This document shows, piece by piece, positions 22,201-30,916 of a DNA stretch of 64,000 nt. The notes under the pieces are model-generated. The model ran no database searches and was not told the origin of the DNA. It saw only the letters and a list, made by a program, of their open reading frames with translations. Numbering within the stretch: position 1 is the stretch's first letter; the number at the start of each line of letters is the position of its first letter. The DNA is from Ricordea florida. Its lineage: Eukaryota > Cnidaria > Anthozoa > Corallimorpharia > Ricordeidae. Both the position numbers and the translations under genes were made by a program. Location of the stretch: positions 26,926,613 through 26,990,612 of the forward strand of contig OX453276.1 in assembly GCA_949710005.1 (NCBI GenBank). Reading direction: 5' to 3'.

Positions 22201-23374
22201 TTTCTGCACTCAGAAGTGGTCTCACATCTCCGTCAACAACTTGGAACTCAAGGACATGGGACGAGCCATCTCTCGTGCACTTGAGCTTGCACTTCCCCAC
22301 TGGGTACATAACGGCTCCATTGTACATGGTTAACTTGGCCTTGCTTTTTTCAATATAGAGGTCATCAGGATCTCCCATAACTTTTGCATAGTCCTTCAGT
22401 GGTAGAAGGTTACAGGTTGCTCCACAGTCAAGCTGGAATTTGACATATGCATTGTCGTTTACCATCATCGTCACAAACAACTGACTTGCAACTTTATCAT
22501 TACTCTCGGTGTGCAGTGCTCCGATTTTGTGAGTGACCATGTCGATAGCGAATTCGTCTTCAGTATCATCTTCTATTTCAACCAGGTGGAGTCGTTTGCC
22601 TGTTTTCGGTGGTCTTGTTTCCCTTGTTTTGCACTTTATTGCAAAATGGTTTGCTAGACCACACTTCTGGCACTTTGAACCATATGCAGGGCAAAGATTC
22701 TTGTTTCTTGGATGTCTTCTGCCACAAAATTTGCAATCAATCACAGGTAATTTACTAGGCTGTTTTTCAGGCGGTTTCTCAGTGTTAATGACACTAATTG
22801 ATTCATCGGTTGTTTTGTCTGCTGCCATTTGCTTCAGTTGGATTTGAGTGAGCTCGGCTGACCTGACTTTCTCGGTTGCACTTTCCAAGGTTAGCTTTGC
22901 ATCTCTCAGGAGTCGTTCTCTTACTGAGGAGTCTCGTATTCCAAAAACGATCCGATCGCGGATAAGTGACTCTTTGAGTGCTCCAAATTCACAAGTGTCC
23001 GCTAAGTTCTTCAATACAGTCACGTAGTGGTCGATGGACTCACCATTGTCTTGATTTCTCGAGAAAAAAACATAGCGTTCATAGATAGTGTTCTTCCTCG
23101 GGTTGCAAAACAGCTCGAACTTCTCCAAGACTTTTTCAATTTTGAGCTCGTCGCCTTCTTCATCCCACGTGAGCGTGTTGTAAACATCGACAGCCTCTTC
23201 GCCGATTACGGTAAGTAGAGTAGCGACACGTGTTGGTTCATCTTTCTGTGCTACGCCGGTTGCTATTTCATAATTGCTCCATTTCTGTCTGAATTTCTTC
23301 CACTTCTGGGCTGTGTTCCTTTGCTGGAGTTGTAGAGGCTCCGGTGGAGGCAAACCAAATGAAGCGGCGGCCAT
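19283..23374 (-). CDS. Gypsy Gag-Pol polyprotein
   Basis: One ORF of 1363 codons, starting 87 nt inside the primer binding site. Order by approximate residue: Gag (1-200, QKWKKFRQKWSNYE); two zinc knuckles (~215-255, CKFCGRRHPRNKNLC and CQKCGLANHFAIKC); aspartic protease (~310, LDCGATCNLLP); RT (~480-660, LRICIDPKDLN, VFSVLDAKSGFWQ, AVIADDLLVYG); RNase H (~740-860, LQCDASQSGLG, TDHKPLE); integrase zinc finger (~980, HASHIGIEGC..CGTC) and DDE core (AVDLF, RSDNGSQF, NGKVENA); then a proline-rich tail without a chromodomain. Two motif variants are present: the protease has DCG rather than DTG/DSG, and RT has IADD. I cannot say whether these are family-typical. No stop or frameshift. Separate gag and pol ORFs are common in this group, so a fused single frame is worth noting. 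Confidence 0.94.
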   Translation of the reverse strand: MAAASFGLPPPEPLQLQQRNTAQKWKKFRQKWSNYEIATGVAQKDEPTRVATLLTVIGEEAVDVYNTLTWDEEGDELKIEKVLEKFELFCNPRKNTIYERYVFFSRNQDNGESIDHYVTVLKNLADTCEFGALKESLIRDRIVFGIRDSSVRERLLRDAKLTLESATEKVRSAELTQIQLKQMAADKTTDESISVINTEKPPEKQPSKLPVIDCKFCGRRHPRNKNLCPAYGSKCQKCGLANHFAIKCKTRETRPPKTGKRLHLVEIEDDTEDEFAIDMVTHKIGALHTESNDKVASQLFVTMMVNDNAYVKFQLDCGATCNLLPLKDYAKVMGDPDDLYIEKSKAKLTMYNGAVMYPVGKCKLKCTRDGSSHVLEFQVVDGDVRPLLSAETCQRLNFLKVLVKDSFHHVDTVTQDSQFTPSTLKTVIDDDLLTEYADVFEGLGCLADPYHIEIDPTAQPVIHPPRKVPVTLREPLRLELERMVNENILAPVSEATDWVSSMVTVVKPNKLRICIDPKDLNRAIKRPHYPLPTVEEVATSLSKAKVFSVLDAKSGFWQVPLDNASSRLTTFNTPFGRYRWLRMPFGISSAPEEFQKRMNDTFGDIKGTAVIADDLLVYGEGDDMETATSDHDKNLRIVLERARERNLTLNKDKVRLRLTEVPYIGHLLTADGLKPDPKKVEAILMMPKPTDVKSVKRFLGMANYLSKFLPHLSTVTEPLRRLEDKHVEWHWNEVHERAFTDVKQLITNHPVLRYYDVSKEVTLQCDASQSGLGAALLQEGQPVAFTSRALTTSERNYAQIEKELLAIVHACERFDQYLFGREVTVETDHKPLEAILKKPLLTAPKRLQRMMLHLQNYQLKVVYKKGQEMYIADTLSRAYLPLPNHISQNELEFIRSVEEVDMTKHLAVTRERLAEFQQKTKDDAVLQQLKQTIELGWPERREAVPSEIRAYYSYRDELTVQDEILFRGNRVVVPAAMRSEMLKKIHASHIGIEGCLRRAREILYWPGMTSAIKDCVSSCGTCNSLRMEQPKEPLMPQKVPDRPWSKVAVDLFTLDKTEYVIIVDDYSNFFELRALSDTRASSVITSLKSQFARHGIPNTVRSDNGSQFSSSDFKTFSREWDFEHITSSPYHARSNGKVENAVNTAKRILKKAKLDHKDPYLALLDWRNTPTEGLDSSPVQRLMGRRTRTLLPTSARLLKPKLPKPVKKLITKKRQKQAHYYNRGAKLLKELKPGDIVRMKPDPKDRTKLWKKATCLQEVAPRSYEVVIEGKRYRRNRKDLIATQESPAIDSHVEEPDEPLPSDDQSQRVIDPVQPDTPLPAHTTPEQPGIPQRPPEIPQPSERRSTRGRLIRTPIRFKDYCPP

Positions 23375-23460
23375 GTTGGTTTTCTAGGTAAGCTTGTTCG
23401 GTTTTGTTAGTTCGTGGCGTTCACGAGTTCACGCGAATCTTTGTGTGTAAATCCAAGGTA

Positions 23461-23478
23461 ATCCCACTCCTGACACCA
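23461..23478 (-). other. Primer binding site of Gypsy (tRNA-Leu type)
   Basis: The 18 nt directly inside the 5' LTR read TGGTGTCAGGAGTGGGAT on the minus strand. This complements a tRNA 3' end with its CCA and resembles the tRNA-Leu binding site of many metazoan Gypsy elements. Confidence 0.85.
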
Positions 23479-23627
23479 TGTAATGAACTTTAAGGTTTAA
23501 ATAACAAGGACGACAGCTTTGTAAAGGTTCTGTAATTCCTGGCTCAACAGGTCAACACAATTTAACTCGTGGTCGATTCTGACTAAAAGCGCTGGGCGAC
23601 CAGGCCGTATTACATAATATCGTTACA
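23479..23627 (-). repeat. 5' LTR of Gypsy element
   Basis: 149 bp, identical to 18941-19089. It abuts the primer binding site on the left and the duplicated BEL segment on the right. Confidence 0.93.
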
Positions 23628-23965
23628 CCTTGCCCGTTGTGTAAGACATGAGGTAACTCATCTTCTCGCTGTCAGTCAGGGATGCCTTATTCTCCACTTG
23701 ATCTTTAAAATTTGTACTGAAACGTAGATACTTGGCTGGGTCTCCATCGAATGAACAAGGCTTGGGCGGTGGCTGTGACATTCTCAACTCCATCTTTTCA
23801 AAAAAGGCTTCTTGTGGATTCCCCCTTCCTAAGGCAGTGGTCCGCAAAGGCTGAAAGTGAAATTCGTCATCCTCCTTGTAACATGCAGGTACAGTAGCGC
23901 GTTTAGTGTACTCAGCTGAACTCTTGGGAGCCATACCATCTTTATCCTTTGCTACCTTTGGCTGT
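23628..23965 (-). repeat. 338-bp BEL segment duplicated on the right of the nested Gypsy
   Basis: Partner of 18603-18940. It encodes the MAPKSSAEY...SYTTGK part of Gag and is cut off by the Gypsy 5' LTR, so this copy of the reading frame stops just inside the LTR. Confidence 0.9.
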
Positions 23966-25017
23966 TCTGTCTTTGGGGTATACATATCTGCCTTGGGATT
24001 GAGCTTTGAAGAAGGTGCCAATAAATCATCTTGCTCTTCTGCATCTGGATCATCTGACCCCAAGTATTGCTCATTTTCTTCATTTGCTGCTTCTTCATAA
24101 ACCCCACTGGCAGCAGCTGCAGCTGCTCACTCACCAACAAGTTTGGATCGTTCTGCCTCCTTTACCTGTTCAAACTGTGCAAGTCTTGCCTTAATCTCTG
24201 CATGTCTTGCCTTTGCTTCAAGAGCCTTTGTCTTGGAGGCAGTTGATGTTCTTGAAGACTTGGAGCATTTAGAACTTGCTCGTGACTTTATCGAAATTGT
24301 CTCCTTGCGTTGTCGCTGATTAACAGCTAGCATCCAATCTTTAACAACTGAACGGTGTTTTAAAATATCCTTGGACACTCTATCATACTCCTGAGAGTCT
24401 TCTTCTCTTTCAAACTCAGACATAAGTTCCTGAATATCTTCATGAAGATCTCCGAGGTACTTAAACCGTTCATTCAGTTTCACCGATTCCTCACTGACAA
24501 TGTCCAAGTTTTTGTCAAGTCCCATGAGAGTTTCAATGTTGGCAATTCTCTCTCCAATTTCTCTTTTTAGCCTCTTTCTCTCACGCATCTTCTGGGTAAG
24601 TTGATAGGCCTTTCCCTTCTCGGTCAACTTAGGTTGTCTCCTTGTATTCCTGTTGTCAGAGTACTCCACCATAGTGCTCTCTTCTTCCGCGGGTCCTTGT
24701 CCGAGCCAAGTATTTCCGGTGAACTCAGGAATCATGGCGGCCATCGAGAACTTTCTTCCGTTCATTGCACTAACGAAACCTGACTCAGAACTTACGCCCT
24801 CCATTACTGTTGAGTTAGCTTTGGGGTCTCCCATCAACATCCCATCAGGGATCCCAGCTTGTTCTGTTGCTGCCTTCAAACATTCATCTTGTCGAACTTC
24901 TTCCATCGTACGATCACACGATATCGCAAAACAATATAAACAAACGATGAAACCAGTATACGAACACTCGGTTCCACGGTAAGCCGTACGAAGTAACTCC
25001 TTCGACGTTGATTCCAC
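23966..25017 (-). pseudogene. BEL/Pao Gag N-terminal region
   Basis: Open from 25017 to an in-frame TGA at 24127-24129, then open in the same frame through 23628. The internal methionine MEEVRQDECLKA (about 24906) may be the true start, because the first ~37 codons read like untranslated leader. The middle is charged and predicted coiled-coil (RERKRLKREIGERI onwards), followed by serine/lysine-rich sequence and an Ala/Glu-rich linker after the stop. It joins the DUF1759 region in frame. The TGA lies in GAG TGA GCA; a point mutation is more likely than programmed read-through, given the other lesions. Confidence 0.75.
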
Positions 25018-25067
25018 GAAGTTACTCCCCTGGAGTTACTACAACGAAGTTGCTCCTCCGAAGTTAC

Positions 25068-25390
25068 TGTAAGGACTCTTTCACCTTCGTTTTACCACAA
25101 CAAATTCACACGAGTTGACGGACCAAAAACCGCTTTTATTCCGGCGACTAGTCGTTCCCTTGAACAGCTGTCAAAGCGCCCAACAGGATTACACCGTCTC
25201 ACAGCAGACGTATAACGATCCTTAAACGGCTTGTACAGGGTCGTAACTTCGTTGAGAAGCTAAAACGAAAGGTAAATCTAGCAACAACCAGTAGCGCACT
25301 CGCTGGAAAAGAAAACGACTAGAAAAAAATGAACAGGTCACGTGACCTACTTTTGGCGGGAGCAGCGAAACTAGTTACCAGGCCGCTACA
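25068..25390 (-). repeat. 5' LTR of BEL/Pao element
   Basis: 323 bp, TG...CA, flanked outside by attat (25391-25395). Just inside it (24987-25067) a motif of the type cgaagttactcc recurs about five times on alternating strands. Confidence 0.92.
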
Positions 25391-25533
25391 ATTATTATTA
25401 TTATTATTTCATTATTATTATCAAAACATCATGATTATTATTATTTTTATCAATAAAGATACCCACATCATGATATAATTGACTTTCCGGAACTGTTCTC
25501 AAACTATCTTTCTTAAAAATATTATTATTATCA

Positions 25534-25565
<32 letters not shown>

Positions 25566-25860
25566 GTTATCGTTATGGTTCGTGCCCCTCAGCTTGGTCG
25601 TTTTGCTGGCACTGCTCATGTACTCGAGAGAAGGCTACGACCTGTACCCTCAAGCCTCGAGTACTTTTCTAAGTAGTAACGCTGCCTTCTGTTGGAGCTC
25701 TATCTTTGATGTCACTCCAACCATCGTCACATGGCTGGCAAGATTTCCAGATACAATCCCCAGTGCCTGTCAAATTGTGACATAGATGTTAGGGAAACAG
25801 TGGTGAAGGAAGGAATTATCCTACTTGAGATTACTCCTGCGCGAGTTAGTGACCACCTCA
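25391..25860. other. ATT-rich microsatellite and unassigned spacer
   Basis: (att)n tracts occupy 25391-25420 and 25500-25570. The remainder shows no recognised coding family and separates the BEL element from the second, truncated BEL. Confidence 0.6.
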
Positions 25861-25864
25861 CCAA

Positions 25865-28121
25865 ACGATAGCAACGCTGGAAAAAAGCACTTCCTGACCT
25901 TCACCAGGTTTAAGTACGACGGTGCTACCACCCCAAAGAATTCGGATCGGTCACTAGAGCCAAGCTGCATGCATTCTCAGACGCAAGTGAACGGGCGATC
26001 GGGACGGCAGTGTACCTGCGCCTATTTAACACCTCAAACGACGCGGCTGTGTCACTCGTGTACGGCCAGGCAAAGGTCGCCCCCACCAATCCTACCAGCA
26101 TCCCCCGACTGGAACTCTGTGGAGCTGTTCTCGCTGCTCAGGCTGCAGACAAGGTGAAAAAGGAGATAGACATAGCCATATCAAAGGTGGTGTTCTACAC
26201 CGATTCGAAGGTGGTCTTAGGATACATCCACAATGAAACTAGGAGATTCTACGTCTATGTAGCAAACCGCGTACAGACAATTCGCGCAATATCTGCACCC
26301 GACCAATGGAGACATGTAGAGAGCTGCGAGAATCCTGCCGATCAGGCTACATGTGGTTTGAGGGCTCAAGAGCTCACAGAATCAGAATGGCTCAACGGCC
26401 CGAAGTTTCTAAGAGACGCGCTGAATGCCCCGATTCCCAGCGAGGAAAAGGTGACACTGGACCCGGAGGACCCGGAGATACGTAAAGAGGTCAAAACCTA
26501 CGCAACCAACATAAATTCTCCGGGGCCCGCGGCCCTTGGTAGCGAACGTTTCAAGAGGTTTTCTTCTTGGTTGTCCCTAAGGCGTGCCATCGCAACCCTG
26601 ATAGGTAGAGTGAGGTCCTTCGAAGAAAGGAATGCAAACGTCAAAACGCAACGATCCCTAGCCAATCAAGGTTTACTTCACGAAGTACTCGCAAAGGCCA
26701 CAGAGGTCGTTATCAAGACAATTCAGAAAGAAACGTTCAGTGACGAACTTACCGCAGCCACGCGTATCAACGCTAACGACATCACAGACCGAGACTTCGT
26801 CAAAGCCAGAAAGAAGTCGCTAAAGAAATCAAACCTTTACCGACTAGACCCTTTTATCGATGATGCCGGTATCCTTAGAGTGATTGGTCGTCTACGCCAC
26901 ACAACCCTCAGCACAAATGAGAAGCATCCGATAATCCTACCTAAAAACCACCCTGTATCGGAGATTCTGTTACGCCATTATCACAAGCAAGCCCACCATC
27001 AAGGACGCCAAATTACCCATGGAGCCCTCAGAAACGCCGGATATTGGCTCATAGGTGGTCACGCGGCCGTAGGAAGAGTCATAGCGTCGTGCGCGACGTC
27101 AAAGAAGCTTCGAGGTCCCCTGTTGGAGCAGCGGATGGCAGACCTCCCAGCCGACAAGGTAGAAGTCGGGGCATCATTCACGAACGTTGGGTTTGATGTC
27201 TTCGGACCGTGGACAGTGCAAGCGAGGAAGACAAGAGGAGGAGCAGCAAATTTCAAGGGCTGGGGGCTTGTATTCACATGTCTGGCTAGTAGGGCCATTC
27301 ACATCGAGCTACTAGAGACGATGGACACCAGTTCTTTCATATGTGCCCTGAGACGCTTCCTCTCTCTGCGCGGACCCGTTCAACTGCTGAGATGCGATAG
27401 AGGCTCCAACTTCGTAGGTGCACAGAACGGGCTAGATGAAGGCTTAGCGGAGATGGATAAGGAGTCAGTACAGAGGTACCTGTCAGAGCATGGCTGCAAG
27501 TGGCTCTTCAACCCGCCGCACGCCTCACACATTGGCGGCGTTTGGGAACGCCAGATTGGAACAATACGGCGAGTCTTAAATGCAATATTCCTAGAGCTCG
27601 GACCACGCCAGCTGACCCACGAGCTGTTGTCCACACTGATGTCAGAGGTTACCGCGATTGTTAATGCTTGCCCTATTGCAACCATACCGTCTGACGTTGA
27701 CGAACCTCAACCATTGACCCCAGCAATGCTGCTAACACAAAATACGGGCTCAATCGGACCTCTCCCGGGAAATTTCACTGCACAGGACGCCTACGTACGC
27801 CGGCGATGGAGAAGAGTATAATACCTGGCAGATCAGTTCTGGGCGAGATGGAAACGAGAGTACCTTCAGAACCTGGAGCCAACAAAGAAATGGTACCGGC
27901 AACGTCGTGACCTGACCGTCGGTGACGTGGTCATAGTGAAAGACGACAAGGCCCATAGAAACAACTGGCCCCTGGGAAGAGTAACCGAAGCCCCCAAGTG
28001 CAAAGATGGAAGAGTGAGGAAGGCAACAGTGCTGATCTGTAAAGAAGGGCAGAGGAAACTCTACACCCGTCCCATTGGCGAACTTGTACTGTTGGTTCCC
28101 TCAGATGTTCCATTACGTTGA
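25865..28121 (+). pseudogene. BEL/Pao RNase H-integrase fragment
   Basis: The main open part is 26010-27821 (603 codons, GTG-initiated in the ORF sense only). A same-frame continuation to 28121 follows a single TAA at 27819-27821. Upstream, RWKKALPDLHQ and CYHPKEFGSVTRAKLHAFSD are recognisable around another stop. Features: RNase H (FSDASERAIGT, VVFYTDSKVVLGYI), an NPADQATCG motif, an integrase zinc region (HYHKQAHHQG...CATSKK), and a DDE core (D in GFDVFGPW, D in RCDRGSNFVG, E in GGVWERQIG). The second cysteine of the zinc region is serine here (CATS where CxxC is expected). A C-terminal region (DLTVGDVVIVKDD) completes it. Non-functional because of stops and truncation. Confidence 0.88.
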
Positions 28122-28193
28122 GTTGGCCAAGTACCTATGGCAAAGAGTCCAATTCTTAGATCAAGGATCCAAGTTGGATCCTTGGGCGAGGAG

Positions 28194-28576
28194 TGTGACG
28201 CTCGTCACGCTTGTCACGCCGCGCTTCCGTTCTTAATTGTTATTTGATTCATCTACTGATTGTAATTTTAGACGCCCTAAGAGTTTTCCTATCACACGTA
28301 ATCACTTTTTACAATCGCACAATTACAGTGACACTTCGTCCAGTACAGCTTTTCGTTTTCGTTCTACCGCTATCAGTCTGAATGTTAACATTTGCATGCC
28401 CAGAGGGGAACAGCGTAAGTTTTCTTGTTTATTTCTTGTAAGTTTTCTTGGGTGTTCTCATTTCACTTCATGTGCATCAATAGTTTTCTACCTCGTACCA
28501 TGAGGGCGAATTTTAAATAAATCAAGTTGAGAATCTGGCACGCATTGGTTTAAACGGCGTTACCTGGCTCACCACA
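28194..28576 (+). repeat. Probable 3' LTR of truncated BEL/Pao
   Basis: It starts TGTGACG directly after the purine tract and ends at a plausible CACCACA. It contains aaataaatcaa, a possible polyadenylation signal, about 55 bp before the end. There is no second LTR in the window for comparison, so the right end is a guess. The segmental duplication begins about 20 bp beyond it. Confidence 0.45.
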
Positions 28577-28775
28577 CTCGGGGTTGGGAACACAAACAAT
28601 ATGTAATAACACAAACCATGTCGAGTCGGCGCTTAAACCTGATCACTGTAAATCATTTCCTAACCCAGCAGCTTTTCTGTGCGTAAACAGTGTTGTTTAT
28701 CTGCCAAAGCTTGTTAACATCGAGGTTGTCAGATATTGCCATGTAACGTGACCAAAATATCTCGCCAGATTAACC

Positions 28776-28781
28776 TTTATT
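28776..28781 (-). other. Candidate polyadenylation signal, BMP copy B
   Basis: AATAAA on the minus strand, in the position and context equivalent to 356-361 in copy A. Confidence 0.3.
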
Positions 28782-29246
28782 GTATATGTGTCACAAAATG
28801 TATCATCTTATTTCAGTGATAACCTGATAGGCTGAGATATAGGGAGTGCTCCATGTGGTGTGCTTGATGTGGTACACACCGAGAATATTGTACGGAAGAA
28901 GGATGGTCTTGAGCATGCGTAATACGAGACTTTAAAGAAAAACATAAAATCAGTTAGAAACTATGGCTGCAGATTTGTCGTCCTAGGTTACGTCGACAAT
29001 TAATGACAAGTTTATACTGCCACTCGGCGTCTTATTAGGAAGTTGTAATACGACCACCGTACACAGTTACAGATCTAAGTCTTGTATCCATGACAACCTT
29101 TTCACCAGCCAATTGATAAGCTCGGTTTGTCACCACAATTATAATACGATGGGACGTCCCTGCATACTTAAAAGTCTCTTTAAGTTTTAATTTTAATTTT
29201 AAGTTCGTCTAGGAAATAATCTTCAACGGCGATGAGACGCTGGTTG

Positions 29247-29927
29247 CTAATGGCAACCACAGGCCTTCACGACCATGTTGGTGTATTTCTTAAGGACGAC
29301 GTTGTCATCGAAGTATAGCACTGAAATGGCGTTCAGTTTTGTGGGCGAACAAGAGGGCTGAGGAACAACAGAAGGGTTCATGAAGTGAACCAGTGACTGC
29401 ATAACGGCGTGGTTTGTAGCGTCCATATGAGCGCTGCGGGGAAAGGAGCATTCACCATAGCAGAAGAAGGCAGAGTAGCCCTCCGGTGCGATGATCCAGT
29501 CCTGCCATCCCAACCGCTGAAAACTGACGTACAGCATCCGCCGACTACAGCTCTTGCCACTCGAAGTCTGAAACCCTGTTCCCACATTAGTAAACTGTTG
29601 GTCCAACGACCGTGGAGAACGACGGGGACGTCCCTGTTGCGGGTAAAAGCGACGATATGTAACGCCTTGTTCGCCGTCTTGACGATAGAACGAGACCAAG
29701 AACGGACGTTTTTCTTGGGGACCGTGAAAACCGACGAAGCCTGCACTGGCAGCGTCTAATTCCACTTGATCCAGGGTCTCGATCGACAGCTCTAGCCCGT
29801 AATTTGTACTGGGGTCTCGGGCCCAGGCTCTACCGGCCTCTGTGATATCGAAGTCGAGCCAACCGGAATCCCAACTGCGAAGAACTCTCCGAGCTAACTG
29901 TTCCAGGACTTTGGCGGGCTGTACGAC
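29247..29927 (-). CDS. BMP5-8-type ligand paralogue, copy B, exon 3
   Basis: 226 residues, with acceptor TTGTCAG ending at 29928, phase 0 as in copy A, and fully open. The propeptide end and first half of the mature domain are nearly identical to copy A. The furin site is RPRR instead of RSRR. From the finger-1 end onward it diverges: SFPR for SFPL; MDATNH for MNATNH, losing the N-glycosylation sequon; AVMQS for AIVQT; and PQPSC for PQPCC, losing the cysteine that forms the interchain disulfide in BMP dimers. YFDDNVV replaces YFDDNNNVV, a 6-bp loss in a GTT run. The six intrachain knot cysteines remain. By family knowledge, ligands lacking this cysteine (GDF9, BMP15, GDF3, Lefty) act as non-covalent dimers or atypical ligands. 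Exon 2 is at 44264-44439; exon 1 is not in the window, so function is unproven. Confidence 0.85.
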   Translation of the reverse strand, partial: VVQPAKVLEQLARRVLRSWDSGWLDFDITEAGRAWARDPSTNYGLELSIETLDQVELDAASAGFVGFHGPQEKRPFLVSFYRQDGEQGVTYRRFYPQQGRPRRSPRSLDQQFTNVGTGFQTSSGKSCSRRMLYVSFQRLGWQDWIIAPEGYSAFFCYGECSFPRSAHMDATNHAVMQSLVHFMNPSVVPQPSCSPTKLNAISVLYFDDNVVLKKYTNMVVKACGCH

Positions 29928-30208
29928 CTGACAATAAAACAACACTAGTCAAATACATGTTGAACAATCCACTCTCAGAAAACGACCACCCATTATTGCA
30001 TCGACCTTAAGACTTCCGCCTGTGAGCTTAACTCCCAAAGCCAGAGAGTCCACTCAGAGAAGCAGAGTTTGAAATACAAAGGTAGTCTGCGCGTTGTCAT
30101 TGGTTAATAGCTGTGTTTATATTAGCCTGTACAAACATTTTGAGACGTCACCATCTTGGCGACAGTTGACAATAATCTGAATTCTTATTTACATAATATT
30201 AATATTCC

Positions 30209-30248
<40 letters not shown>

Positions 30249-30916
30249 GTTGTTTTTATTATTGTTATTATTGTTACTATTTAGATGTTTTTACATCATT
30301 TTTGAGCAGGTACAAACACTCCACCTTCGGTTTCGTGTCTACAGTTCTCCCAAGCGCTCTTCAGCTTTTGTAAGCTTGTACAACTGCACCAGATGATTTT
30401 TATTTGTCAATTAATATATAGCGAGTGGCAGCCTGACATGGCAAATAAAATTAGTTTAATTGAGTAGATGGCTTTCTGAGATTGCAATCTGTTCAATAAG
30501 CCGCAAAAATCTTCGTCTTGCGTGCGACGCAGTCTTCATATTTTATAAACAGTCCTAAGAAAATTTCTAACCAATCAGCGCGCGTACTTTCTTGGGACTG
30601 TTTCCTAAAACTTGATAAAAACACAGAACTAGCACGAGGTGCTAACATAATGATGACGCGACCAAAGAGAATTTACATTTTGGTCATCAAAGTTAACAAG
30701 TTACTTTCCCTTTTTTCGTCGCCATGTTTTCTAAAAGAAATAGGAAGCATGTTCTCCGTGTTTCTATCGAATTATAGAAATACTTTTGAAAGTTTGGGAG
30801 AACTCGAAAAAGCTATGGAAACACTCGCCTGCGGCTTGTGTTTCCACAGCATTTCTCGTTCTCCCAATTTTCCACTCGTGTTTCTATAACTCGACAGAAA
30901 CACGGTACATGTTTTT

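Larger units (their letters stand above)
18941..23627 (-). mobile_element. Ty3/Gypsy LTR retrotransposon, intact and young, nested in BEL
   Basis: This is a 4687-bp element with 149-bp LTRs (18941-19089 and 23479-23627) that are identical as read. It has a tRNA-Leu-type primer binding site, a polypurine tract (minus strand of 19090-19103, AAGAAAGAGGAGGA), and a single uninterrupted gag-pol ORF. Identical LTRs and an intact ORF indicate a very recent insertion and a possibly active copy. Confidence 0.95.
13347..25390 (-). mobile_element. BEL/Pao LTR retrotransposon (defective), with nested Gypsy
   Basis: It is bounded by LTRs at 13347-13668 and 25068-25390, starting TGTAAGG and ending GCTACA, with a 5-bp target duplication attat on each side. 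Coding runs on the minus strand: Gag (DUF1759-type and zinc knuckles), aspartic protease, RT, RNase H, integrase. By eye the LTRs differ at about five positions in 322, so the insertion is fairly recent, yet the polyprotein is broken several times. A complete Gypsy element (18941-23627) has inserted into the gag-proximal part. Next to the 3' LTR is a polypurine tract (minus strand of 13669-13677). Confidence 0.93.
25860..28576 (+). mobile_element. 5'-truncated BEL/Pao element (second family)
   Basis: The RNase H to integrase part of a BEL/Pao pol lies on the plus strand, followed by a purine-rich tract (GGGCGAGGAG, 28184-28193) and a probable 3' LTR (28194-28576) starting TGTGACG. No RT, Gag or 5' LTR is present. 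The protein is clearly different from the BEL at 13347-25390. Confidence 0.8.

Noticed and set aside
24127..24129. Programmed stop-codon read-through in BEL Gag
   Set aside because: The copy has several other inactivating lesions and the stop context is not a known read-through signal, so a point mutation is more likely.
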